A DNA stretch of 64,000 nucleotides, taken from Caenicola sp034331105. GTDB lineage: Bacteria; Synergistota; Synergistia; Synergistales; Synergistaceae. Within the stretch, counting starts at the first letter, position 1, and every line of letters starts with the position of its first letter. Positions 48,867 through 56,820 of this stretch are shown piece by piece. Below the pieces are notes generated by a model. The model was not told where the DNA came from, made no database searches, and was given only the letters and a program-made list of their open reading frames with translations. The stretch lies in contig JAXQGB010000009.1 of assembly GCA_034331105.1 (NCBI GenBank), forward strand, positions 41,730-105,729, in the 5' to 3' direction. The translations under genes and the position numbers were made by a program.

Positions 48867-49082
48867 CTACTCTACGAGAAGGCTGGTCTCATACTGCTTT
48901 GTCTCTGTTACGGGATATTCGAGAAGAGACTCAAGTGCGGTAACAACGGCATCAACGACATCCGGAGTAATTTCGTTGTCCAGTGCGTTGATGTTAACGC
49001 TCTTCTCGACCGTTTTGCCATCGACCACGCCCAGATTAAGGGACATACGGATCGATGTGGAAATAGGATTGATACTTGCCAT
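48867..49082 (-). CDS. DUF1659-family small protein (71 aa)
   Basis: ATG at 49082 with AAAGGAGG upstream. N-terminus SINPISTSIRMSLNLGVVDGKT, then KSVNINALDNEITPDVVDAV. Predicted soluble beta-rich protein; function unknown. First gene of the small-protein/sigma cluster. A truncated second copy lies at 54228-54368 with the same upstream sequence. Confidence 0.83.
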   Translation of the reverse strand: MASINPISTSIRMSLNLGVVDGKTVEKSVNINALDNEITPDVVDAVVTALESLLEYPVTETKQYETSLLVE

Positions 49083-49101
49083 TTGTTTTCCTCCTTTCGT
49101 G

Positions 49102-49128
49102 CCTGATACTATTAATAGTGCGCAGGAG
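49102..49128 (-). promoter_or_regulatory. Conserved 27-bp upstream box of DUF1659 (copy A)
   Basis: Minus strand CTCCTGCGCACTATTAATAG followed by TATCAGG, containing the perfect palindrome ACTATTAATAGT. Identical at 54388-54414 ahead of the truncated DUF1659 copy, while sequence further upstream differs apart from a GTTTGT about 20 bases away. Candidate promoter for the cluster's sigma factor, or a regulator site. Confidence 0.55.
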
Positions 49129-49321
49129 TAGAGAAAACCACAAACTAAAAGTTGCTTTTCTGCAAAAGGATTACATGATCACTTTTATATAATTAAACAC
49201 ATAAACGTGGATTTCTTAAAAAAACGAGCTAGGCGCTCATCTCAAGAAAAATCTTTCTTAAATTACTTTGTGAAACTATTATTTATTGTAAAAACATGCT
49301 GCTAAATTTTATTTATTTATA

Positions 49322-49350
49322 TTGACAAGAGTGAACATAAAATTTATACT
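49322..49350 (+). promoter_or_regulatory. Promoter of the TRAP/racemase operon
   Basis: TTGACA (49322-49327), 17-base spacer, TATACT (49345-49350); transcription expected near 49357. Confidence 0.8.
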
Positions 49351-49359
49351 GCGGTGAAG

Positions 49360-49370
49360 TTGTTGGACAA
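49360..49370 (+). promoter_or_regulatory. Predicted FadR-type GntR operator
   Basis: TTGTTGGACAA fits the FadR-subfamily consensus TNGTNNNACNA and lies within the palindrome GTTGTTGGACAAC, immediately after the predicted transcription start, where a repressor would block. The GntR/FadR-type regulator encoded at 53403 is the obvious ligand (inference). Confidence 0.6.
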
Positions 49371-49462
49371 CTATACAATTTTTTAGCAGTATTTCAAATT
49401 TTACTTGGAGGTGAGTATAGTTATTTTTCTAAGATTTAAAAAAAAGAAGAGGGGTGTTTTTT

Positions 49463-50464
49463 ATGACTTACAAAAAAACTTTTTTGATTTCTTTTGTACT
49501 CTTTTTGTTTGCGACATGTATCCCTGTAATGGCTGCAGAAAAACACGTTGAATTGCGTTTTGCTTTTGAATTGCCTATCACTCACCCATGGGGGAAAAGC
49601 GCTGAGTTATTCAAGAAGATGCTTGAAGAAAATAAAGAGAACAATATATCAGTAAAACTATATCCTGCAGGTCAGTTAGGTAAATCAGGAGAAGATGTCC
49701 AACAGGGAGTAATGATGGGAACTATTGATGTTGGTATATCTGAGACACCTATAGTCTTATTGAACCCTGCACAAGAAGTATTCGATCTTCCCTTCATTTT
49801 TGAGTCTCGTCAAAAGGCATGGAAAGTTTTGGATAGCGAAGTAGGAACAGCTGTTGGAAATAACTTAGAAAAAAACGGACTTAAGTTTATTGCATACTGG
49901 GAAGGTGGTTTTCGCCAGGTAACAAATAGCAAAAAACAAATCAAGACACTAGGGGATTTTGCTGGCTTGAAAATCAGAACCCCGTATAGTCCACAGCGTC
50001 TAAAAACATTTGAAGCACTTGGATGTAAACCAACTGCAATGCCATTTTCTGAAGTATTCTCAGCTCTTGAACAAAAAGTAATAGATGGTCAGGAAAACCC
50101 TTTATCTGTAGTTTGGGACAGCTCGTTGTATGATGTTCAAAAGTATCTAACAATAACAAATCATGTGTATACGCCAGCAACATTATTTATTAACTTAAGA
50201 AAGTGGAAGGGTTTTTCTCCAAAACAGCAGGAAGCAATTCTTGTTGCTGCAATAGCAGGTCGGGATCTAAATCGCAAATTAAACAAAGACAATGATGAAA
50301 AGCTAGTAGACCAGCTACGTGCTAAGGGTATGGTTGTTGATCAGCTGACACCACAAGAACTTAGCAAAATACAGGGGGCCATAAAAGTTGTATGGGATGA
50401 ATACAAAACAAAACATGGCAAGACTGGTGAAGAAATACTTACAAAGATCACTCAAATGAAGTGA
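49463..50464 (+). CDS. TRAP transporter solute-binding protein (DctP-type)
   Basis: 333 residues with signal peptide (basic YKK, hydrophobic core, cleavage near VMAA). Family stretches: ITHPWGKSAELFKKMLEE, LYPAGQLGKSGEDVQQGVMMG and GLKIRTPYSPQRL with the Arg that binds substrate carboxylate. Captures an organic or amino acid in the periplasm. ATG at 49463 with AGAGGGG 8 bases before it. First gene of the operon dctP-dctQ-dctM-racemase-like. Confidence 0.92.
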   Translation: MTYKKTFLISFVLFLFATCIPVMAAEKHVELRFAFELPITHPWGKSAELFKKMLEENKENNISVKLYPAGQLGKSGEDVQQGVMMGTIDVGISETPIVLLNPAQEVFDLPFIFESRQKAWKVLDSEVGTAVGNNLEKNGLKFIAYWEGGFRQVTNSKKQIKTLGDFAGLKIRTPYSPQRLKTFEALGCKPTAMPFSEVFSALEQKVIDGQENPLSVVWDSSLYDVQKYLTITNHVYTPATLFINLRKWKGFSPKQQEAILVAAIAGRDLNRKLNKDNDEKLVDQLRAKGMVVDQLTPQELSKIQGAIKVVWDEYKTKHGKTGEEILTKITQMK

Positions 50465-50478
50465 TTGGAGTTGAAACT

Positions 50479-50967
50479 ATGGGCGATCGTGTGTTGAGAA
50501 TTAGGAAAATCATTGTGCGATTGATAGATTTTACTGGCTGTAGCTTGTTATTGTCGATCGCCCTTTTGGTCTTTTATCAGGTTATTATGAGAAAAGTTTT
50601 TAACTCACCTTTGGGATGGGTTGAAGAAATAGTAAGAATATTTCTTGTTTGGATTTCTTTTTTAGGATCCTACGTTGCTTTGCACAACAAACAGCATCTA
50701 TTAATGTCATTGATTATTGATAAATTGACCGAGAAAAAGAAAAGAATTTTATCATTAATCACTAATTCAATGGTGCTTACTCTTTTGTTGGTCGTTGTTG
50801 TTTACGGTGCAGATTTTATTAATCAAATGGGAAATATTCAAATGCCTGTTACAGGGATTAAAAACTTTTATGTATTTGGCGTAATGTGGATATCCTTATT
50901 CCTTATGCTGTTGGAGACTATTTTCGAAGAGTATCATTTAATTTCCAATATGCGTAATGGTAGATAA
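50479..50967 (+). CDS. TRAP transporter small permease (DctQ-type)
   Basis: 162 residues, four hydrophobic segments; VFNSPLGWVEEIVRIFLVWISFLG is the DctQ signature stretch. ATG at 50479 with GGAG 8 bases upstream, preferred over GTG at 50461. Partner of DctM. Confidence 0.9.
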   Translation: MGDRVLRIRKIIVRLIDFTGCSLLLSIALLVFYQVIMRKVFNSPLGWVEEIVRIFLVWISFLGSYVALHNKQHLLMSLIIDKLTEKKKRILSLITNSMVLTLLLVVVVYGADFINQMGNIQMPVTGIKNFYVFGVMWISLFLMLLETIFEEYHLISNMRNGR

Positions 50968-50979
50968 GGAGGTTAAAAG

Positions 50980-52269
50980 ATGATAGTTATTTGTGTATTA
51001 TTTTTGCTCTTTTTGTTGCTTGTAATCGGCATTCCAATTGCATTTGCACTTGCTATGTCAGGAATTTGCGCGATATTACTATTAGGAGACGTGCCCTTAA
51101 CATATATATTCCAGAGGCTTTACATGGGGTCAGAAAGTTACTCTCTGGTAGCACTGCCAATGTTTATTCTTGCAGGAAATCTAATGAATCGCGGAGGTGT
51201 TTCAGGCAGGCTGATATCATTTGCTGCATCTCTAATGGGACGTCTTCGAGGTGGACTTGCAATGATAACGATTGTTGCTTCTGCTTTCTTTGGGGCTATT
51301 AGTGGTACTGCGACAGGTACAAGCGCAGCAATTGGTAGTATGATGATTCCTTCAATGATAAAAAAAGGTTACGATCCTGGATATGCAGCAGCAGTAGTTT
51401 CTGCTTCATCATCGTTGGGAATAGTAATTCCACCAAGTTTACCGTTAATTCTTTATGGTTCAGTATCTGGTTTGTCTGTTGGAATGCTTTTTTTGGCCGG
51501 GGTGCCGATAGGAATACTGATGTCAATAGTTTACATGATAGTAACTCACTTTCTAGCCATAAAGTATGATCTTCCAGCGGGAGAAGAAAAGGTAAATATT
51601 AAATCAATATTTAAGTCATTTTTGCCAGCTATTCCAGCGCTGACCTTGCCTATATTAATTCTTGGCAGCATCGTTTACGGAATTGCAACCCCAACAGAGA
51701 CAGCAGGGATGGCTGTGATTCTATCCATAGTTGTAGGGAGAATCTATAAGGAGTTGAACTTAAAGGTTTTTATTCAATGCCTTAAAGAATCTTTAGTTGG
51801 AAGTGCAGCTGTGATGCTTATTATTGCCTCAGGAGATTTATTGGGATGGGCACTGACATATCTTGAAGCAGCTCAGGAATTAATGAATCTAATGCTTAGC
51901 TTTGCAACAACCCAAATTTCAATAATGTTGATAGCAAGCTTAATATTGTTAATTGCTGGGTTTGTGTTTGATGGCACCGTAATGGTAATAATTATCGTTC
52001 CGTTATTTATGCCACTTGTTAAGCATGCTGGGATAGATCCGCTCCAATTTGCAATGGTTGTTTTACTTTGTTGGTGTATAGGGCAGCAAACTCCACCTGT
52101 GGCCAGCGGACTATATGTCACTACTGCAATAGCAAATGTTGATATGATCCAAGCGGCCAGATATATAGTGTTTTACATTCTCGCATTATTGGCAATTTTA
52201 CTTGCAATAGTATTTGTTCCAGATTATATTCTTTATTTCTCTAAATTGGTATCAGGTTATAAATTTTAA
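50980..52269 (+). CDS. TRAP transporter large permease (DctM-type)
   Basis: 429 residues, about twelve hydrophobic segments. LPMFILAGNLMNRGG, ASAFFGAISGTATGTSAAIG and VVSASSSLGIVIPPSLPLI are characteristic. Couples uptake to sodium. AAGGAGG 6 bases before the ATG, 12 bases after the small permease gene. Confidence 0.93.
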   Translation: MIVICVLFLLFLLLVIGIPIAFALAMSGICAILLLGDVPLTYIFQRLYMGSESYSLVALPMFILAGNLMNRGGVSGRLISFAASLMGRLRGGLAMITIVASAFFGAISGTATGTSAAIGSMMIPSMIKKGYDPGYAAAVVSASSSLGIVIPPSLPLILYGSVSGLSVGMLFLAGVPIGILMSIVYMIVTHFLAIKYDLPAGEEKVNIKSIFKSFLPAIPALTLPILILGSIVYGIATPTETAGMAVILSIVVGRIYKELNLKVFIQCLKESLVGSAAVMLIIASGDLLGWALTYLEAAQELMNLMLSFATTQISIMLIASLILLIAGFVFDGTVMVIIIVPLFMPLVKHAGIDPLQFAMVVLLCWCIGQQTPPVASGLYVTTAIANVDMIQAARYIVFYILALLAILLAIVFVPDYILYFSKLVSGYKF

Positions 52270-52290
52270 TTATTATTAGGAGGGGTCAAG

Positions 52291-53304
52291 ATGAAAAAAG
52301 ACATATATACGATTGATAGCCATACTGAAGGAGAACCAACAAGGGTTATAGTGGGTGGAATTGTAAATGTACCAGGCAAAGATATTCAGGAAAAAAGAGT
52401 TTATATTCAAAAACATTACGACTATGTACGTAAAGCTTTAATTTGTGAACCACGTGGACACAGAGATATGTTTGGATGTTTTCTGGTTGAACCAACCTCC
52501 TCAGAAGCCGATTTCGGAATAATATTCATTGATAATTACCACTATCTTAATATGTGTGGGCATGGAACAATCGGTATCGCGACGACCGTAGTTGAGTCCG
52601 GCCTGGTAGATATCCGCAATAGAGAAGACAAAACAATAGCTTTTGAATCTCCTGCCGGACTAATCAAGGTGAAAGTAGATTTCGATGAGAAAACTGGAAA
52701 AGTCAAGTCAGCAGCCCTCACCAATGCACCGGCGTTTGCCGAATACATTGATTTAGAAGTTAATGTAGAAGGTTACGGTAAAATTAAAGTCGATGTAGTT
52801 TTTGGGGGGAATTATTTTGCTATTTTACCAGTTGAACAGTTTGGTGTTACAATCGAGCCCCAAAATACAACAAAACTGAAAGAATTAGGAGCTTTGGTCA
52901 AAGCGGCTACAAATAAGGCAGTCAAGATTGTGCACCCTGAAAAGTCGTATATAAAAGGTGTTGATATAGTTACGTTCTTCACCGAAGATACCGAACCAGA
53001 CATTAAGTATCGTAATGTACATATTTTTAGCACAAAACAAGCAGATCGTTCTCCTGGAGGTACTGGCACGTCGGCAATGCTTGCACGCTATTATGCAAGA
53101 GGTATTCTAAAAGTTGGAGACGAAATATTTTCACAGGGACTGCTTGGCTCAGGTACTTTCAAAGGTAAGATTCTAGAAAGTGTAAAAATAGGTAAATTTG
53201 AAGGGATAATTCCTCAGGTTACAGGAAAGGCATATGTAACAGGTCATCACCATTTTATTATTGATGACGAAGATGAAGTCGGAATGGGTTTTGTACTGGA
53301 ATAA
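52291..53304 (+). CDS. Proline racemase/hydroxyproline epimerase-family protein lacking the second catalytic Cys
   Basis: 337 residues. First catalytic Cys is present in NMCGHGTIGIA. The second site, normally DRSPCGTG in racemases, reads DRSPGGTGTSA (GGA codon), so Gly replaces Cys. Family members with Thr there are trans-3-hydroxyproline dehydratases; a Gly is different again. Two-base racemisation is therefore unlikely, and a dehydratase or other one-base reaction on a proline-like acid is plausible (inference). Last gene of a TRAP operon, so the transporter probably imports its substrate. GGAGGGG 7 bases before the ATG. Confidence 0.85.
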   Translation: MKKDIYTIDSHTEGEPTRVIVGGIVNVPGKDIQEKRVYIQKHYDYVRKALICEPRGHRDMFGCFLVEPTSSEADFGIIFIDNYHYLNMCGHGTIGIATTVVESGLVDIRNREDKTIAFESPAGLIKVKVDFDEKTGKVKSAALTNAPAFAEYIDLEVNVEGYGKIKVDVVFGGNYFAILPVEQFGVTIEPQNTTKLKELGALVKAATNKAVKIVHPEKSYIKGVDIVTFFTEDTEPDIKYRNVHIFSTKQADRSPGGTGTSAMLARYYARGILKVGDEIFSQGLLGSGTFKGKILESVKIGKFEGIIPQVTGKAYVTGHHHFIIDDEDEVGMGFVLE

Positions 53305-53331
53305 AACATCACGGAAGTTAGATGTTTAAAT

Positions 53332-53367
53332 ATACCGGTGGGTACAAACTAGTGTACCTGCCGGTAT
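53332..53367 (+). promoter_or_regulatory. Strong inverted repeat between the racemase-like gene and gntR
   Basis: ATACCGG-TG-GGTACA, loop AACTAG, TGTACC-TG-CCGGTAT. Two perfect helices separated by a TG/TG mismatch. There is no T run, so it may be an operator or RNA-processing hairpin rather than a terminator. Confidence 0.55.
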
Positions 53368-53402
53368 CTTGGTTTATTTAGAATTTAACACAAGGAGCAA
53401 TT

Positions 53403-54155
53403 ATGATGGATAACACACCTGAGTGTAGCTTAAAACCATTTTGGGAATCAAAAAAAAGGGAAAGCTTGTCTGAAAATATTGTAAATCAGATCATTGATGC
53501 CGTAAAAAGCGGAAGGATCAAACCTGGTGTAAAAATACCGGGAGAAGTAGAACTTGCAAACGTGTTTGGGGTGAGTAGGAATAGTGTCCGAGAAGCATTA
53601 AATGTTCTATCTTGGATTGGTATGCTTGAAAAAAAACAAGGATCAGGCACACATATAGCAGAAAAAGCATTGCAGAGAATAATAAATTATGAATTTGTTG
53701 AATTAATATCGGAAGGAGCGTCTTTAGCTGAGTTGACAGAGATCCGTATGACGCTAGATTCACAAATTGCATATTGGGTTGCCGAAAGAGCTTCTGCTGA
53801 AGACATTGAAAAACTTGAAAATATTGTCCAAAGAGATAGAGCTATCCTTGATAGTGAGGAAGTGCTTAGTAATACATTTGAAGAGCCATCTTTATTTCAT
53901 AAAACTCTTGCTCATATGTGTGGAAATAGCCTAGCTTTGAAATTCTTTGAATCTATTGCCAGTGAAATAATTCAGTCTCGCAAAATTTACTATATAAATT
54001 CTACGGACCAAAATATGCTTCAGAAAAGAATACTCTGGAATCAATCAGACCATGAAAAAATTTTAAAATTGATTAAAGAACGAGATTCATTAGGTGCACA
54101 AAGAGCAATGTATCAACATCTCTTCTCAATGTTGATACAAATTATAGAATCATAA
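53403..54155 (+). CDS. GntR-family regulator, FadR subfamily (FCD domain)
   Basis: 250 residues. Winged helix at 20-88 (IKPGVKIPGEVELANVFGVS, SRNSVREALNVLSWIGMLEKK), then an all-helical FCD ligand domain with Asp and His candidates for metal (LTEIRMTLDSQ, LFHKTLAHMCGN). Probably represses the TRAP/racemase operon until its substrate is present. ATG at 53403 or 53406, AAGGAG upstream. Followed by a terminator. Confidence 0.9.
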   Translation: MMDNTPECSLKPFWESKKRESLSENIVNQIIDAVKSGRIKPGVKIPGEVELANVFGVSRNSVREALNVLSWIGMLEKKQGSGTHIAEKALQRIINYEFVELISEGASLAELTEIRMTLDSQIAYWVAERASAEDIEKLENIVQRDRAILDSEEVLSNTFEEPSLFHKTLAHMCGNSLALKFFESIASEIIQSRKIYYINSTDQNMLQKRILWNQSDHEKILKLIKERDSLGAQRAMYQHLFSMLIQIIES

Positions 54156-54205
54156 CTTGCCACTTTAATAAATTTGTCAATTTCTAATTGAACTTCAATG
54201 AAGAT

Positions 54206-54244
54206 AAGGACTCGGATGCTGTACAAGCTAAGGGTCCTTTTTTA
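54206..54244 (+). terminator. Intrinsic terminator after gntR
   Basis: AAGGACTC ... GGTCCTT stem followed by a T-rich tail, 50 bases past the gntR stop. It overlaps the broken end of the DUF1659 remnant on the opposite strand. Confidence 0.7.
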
Positions 54245-54368
54245 TTTGTGGAAGAATTTCGTTCTCGAGCTTGTTGATGTTTAAAGTCTTCTCGACCGCT
54301 TTGCCGTCGACCATTCCAAGACTGAGAGTCATGCGGATCGACGTGGAAATTAGATTAATATTTGCCAT
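54228..54368 (-). pseudogene. Truncated DUF1659 copy
   Basis: ATG at 54368 with GGAGGAG upstream; residues 1-40 match DUF1659 (NLISTSIRMTLSLGMVDGK, KAVEKTLNINKLENEILP), then six unrelated residues and a stop inside the gntR terminator. The full protein at 48867-49082 has 71 residues. The upstream 27-bp box is identical to copy A. The island-side end is therefore cut through this gene. Confidence 0.8.
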
Positions 54369-54387
54369 TAGGTCTCCTCCTTTCGTC

Positions 54388-54414
54388 CCTGATACTATTA
54401 ATAGTGCGCAGGAG
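54388..54414 (-). promoter_or_regulatory. Conserved 27-bp upstream box of DUF1659 (copy B)
   Basis: Same 27 bases as 49102-49128, including palindrome ACTATTAATAGT. Confidence 0.55.
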
Positions 54415-55195
54415 GGTCTGAAAATACAAACGGCAAAAAAAGAATATTTAAAAAAAGTTTTTTTGGGGGGTCTTTTCAGAGAAGAAATCTCGATTTCATT
54501 AAGGGAGCAAAAATCGCGAAGATAAGCTTCAAGACAGTATTCACGGCATATTATGACCAAATATGAATTGATTTTCCCAAAATCAATGTGAACATATATC
54601 GCGATAATAAGATACAATAGTTCACGTGACAAAGAACCCTAGGAATAATTGGGGTCAGACCTACACAATTGACAGAAAGGTATCTTTCTGAGTTATCGCT
54701 ACAGCTGAGCTGATGAAGATAAGGGGTCTGTATCTTCCGTGGGGTTCGGTGCTATCTAGGTAAGCAGAAGATTTGAAGAGGATGCAGAAGCCGAAGTTAA
54801 GCGAGGAGAAAATGTCGTCTCTTCTCCGCCAGATATTTTTCTGGCAAATTCACCGCAGTGTGTTCGCTGCAAATTCCACGGTGGATTCACTCTCCGCCGG
54901 CATTAACGACTGCTTGCCAGTCCATGCCTCTCAATAATTTCTCGGCTAAAATATTTCCTTCTTTCGGAAACAATTTCTAGAATCACAATCAAAACAGCCT
55001 TTTACAATTCGGTGAGGAAACAATTAAGGACAACCCAGGTTTAAATGCGTCAAAAAACGATTAAGAAAGTCTTGCTATTACCGGAGGGCATTTGGCAAAT
55101 TCGGCCATATTTGACAGCAGCGACATAATGAATATAAATTATCAATATAAATGAAATATTACTCAAATATCATTAAGCTTATAGAATACATTATT
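54415..55195. other. Intergenic remnant region
   Basis: About 780 bases without a supported gene. Contains AATTGGGGTCAGACCTACAC (54649-54668), a phrase I associate with REP-type transposase neighbourhoods, and inverted GAATTTGC hairpin modules at 54826-54900 with stems CCAGA/TCTGG and GCAG/CTGC. The flanks look like decayed mobile DNA. Confidence 0.45.
54826..54900 (-). repeat. GAATTTGC hairpin modules, inverted
   Basis: On the minus strand: GAATTTGCAGCGAACACAC, TGCGGTGAATTTGCCAGA, then TCTGGCGGAGA. Two modules with different stems and the same connector as the 9.7- and 18-kb arrays. Confidence 0.7.
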
Positions 55196-56800
55196 TTATC
55201 TTGTAAAATTTAATTCTCCACCAACAAAAGTATAATCAACTTTAATGCTTGCAATTTCTGAAGTTTTTACTTTATATGGATCTTCTTCAAAAACTACAAT
55301 ATCTGACATCTTCCCTACTTCGAGAGTTCCTTTCTTCTTTTCGCTGAATTCACAATAAGCTGACCCTTTGGTCCATATTTTAATCATTTCGTCTATTGTT
55401 ACAGATTCATTGCCAGATAAATCAATTCCGTCTCTTGTTGTCCGTTCAATTGCAGCTTGAATTGTGATTAAGGGGTTTCCTTCTCCACACGGCCTGTCAG
55501 ATCCAGATGCAATTAACAAATCATTCTTTATCATGCTTTTTAGTGGATACGACCTGCTGGCTCGCTCTAAGCCAAAATTGTTCACCATACTATCGCCATA
55601 GAAATATATTTCAGATGGATTTGACATTATTACAATTCCACATTTTTTTACGCGTTTCATTTGTGCTTCATTTCCGAGCGTAAAATGTTCTATCCTATGA
55701 CGCATGTCATTCCAAGCATACTCGGATCTTATTTCTTCAAAACATTGAATGACATATTCAATTGCTTTGTCTCCTATAGCATGTGTTGATGTTTGAAGTC
55801 CATTAATATGACAATTTACATATAATGCCTTAAGTTCATCTTTTGAGTACAATATGCTTCCACATGTGTTTTGAGCATTTGCGTAAGGTTCAAGCAGCCC
55901 TGCTGTATGTATTGAAAAAGCACCGTCCTGAAAAAATTTAACTCCAGCGATGTTTAACATATCGCTCCCGAGACCTTCTCTTATACCAAGCATTGACATA
56001 TCATTCTTCAATTCTTGTGAAAGAAGATATAGGCGTGTACGTACTTTTAATTTGTTGTTTTTATATGCAAGTTGATAAGCTCCCATTTCATCATGCAATG
56101 ATTGCATAAGCCCAACGCCTGTTTCATGTACTGTCGTTATTCCTTCACTTAATATTTCTTGATAACCCAAATCAAGGGCTTCTGTCAGCTCTTCAACTGA
56201 GTATGGCCCCATAGACATTTTAAGTATGTCCATTGCAGAATCTTTTAGCACCCCTGTTAATTTTTCTCCGTTAAGGCGTTTTTCAATTATTCCGCCATAG
56301 GGTTCTGGGGTACTTGAATCAATATTGGAAAGTTTTAATGCAACGCTATTTGCAATTACTTCGTGCAAACATTTTCTCAAAATAACAAGCGGGAAACCTC
56401 GTGAAACAGAATCTAATTCTTCAATAGTAGGACGTCTTTTTTCTTCAAGAAGGTTTTCATCAAAATTTGCCACTTTAAGCCATGTTCCTTCTTTAAGCAT
56501 CTGTCCCTTTAAAGCGATAGCGTTAAGTAATTGTGTAATGTTTTTTATGTTGCTAGAATAAAAGTCGATACCAAGCTTTGCCGTGCTATAACAGAAAAGA
56601 TGGTTGTGACAATCTATGAAACCTGGAAGTACAGTCCTGCCTTTAAGATCAATAAACTCAAGATCTGTACTGTACTTTAAATTTAAATCAATGTTATTGC
56701 CTATTTCAATTATTGAGTTTTCATCGAAAAGTATAGAATTGTAAATGCTGTTATTGTTATCTAAAGTTCTAACATGGCCGTTAAATAACAAGGTTTTCAT
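55196..56800 (-). CDS. Amidohydrolase, YtcJ-type metal-dependent hydrolase
   Basis: 534 residues. Metal ligands: PGFIDCHNHLF near residue 60, HAIGDKAIEY and RHRIEHFTL in the barrel, and ASGSDRPCGEGNP near the end. Hydrolyses a C-N bond in an unknown amide or cyclic compound. AAGGAGG 8 bases before the ATG. Next to a class III aminotransferase gene (20 bases apart) in an A+T-rich catabolic block. Confidence 0.87.
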   Translation of the reverse strand: MKTLLFNGHVRTLDNNNSIYNSILFDENSIIEIGNNIDLNLKYSTDLEFIDLKGRTVLPGFIDCHNHLFCYSTAKLGIDFYSSNIKNITQLLNAIALKGQMLKEGTWLKVANFDENLLEEKRRPTIEELDSVSRGFPLVILRKCLHEVIANSVALKLSNIDSSTPEPYGGIIEKRLNGEKLTGVLKDSAMDILKMSMGPYSVEELTEALDLGYQEILSEGITTVHETGVGLMQSLHDEMGAYQLAYKNNKLKVRTRLYLLSQELKNDMSMLGIREGLGSDMLNIAGVKFFQDGAFSIHTAGLLEPYANAQNTCGSILYSKDELKALYVNCHINGLQTSTHAIGDKAIEYVIQCFEEIRSEYAWNDMRHRIEHFTLGNEAQMKRVKKCGIVIMSNPSEIYFYGDSMVNNFGLERASRSYPLKSMIKNDLLIASGSDRPCGEGNPLITIQAAIERTTRDGIDLSGNESVTIDEMIKIWTKGSAYCEFSEKKKGTLEVGKMSDIVVFEEDPYKVKTSEIASIKVDYTFVGGELNFTR

Positions 56801-56820
56801 TGTTAGACCTCCTTAAAAAG

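Noticed and set aside
47400..49082. Ordinary prophage remnant
   Set aside because: The peptidase is phage-like, but no integrase, capsid, tail or terminase genes are present; the DUF and sigma genes fit a separate conserved cluster.
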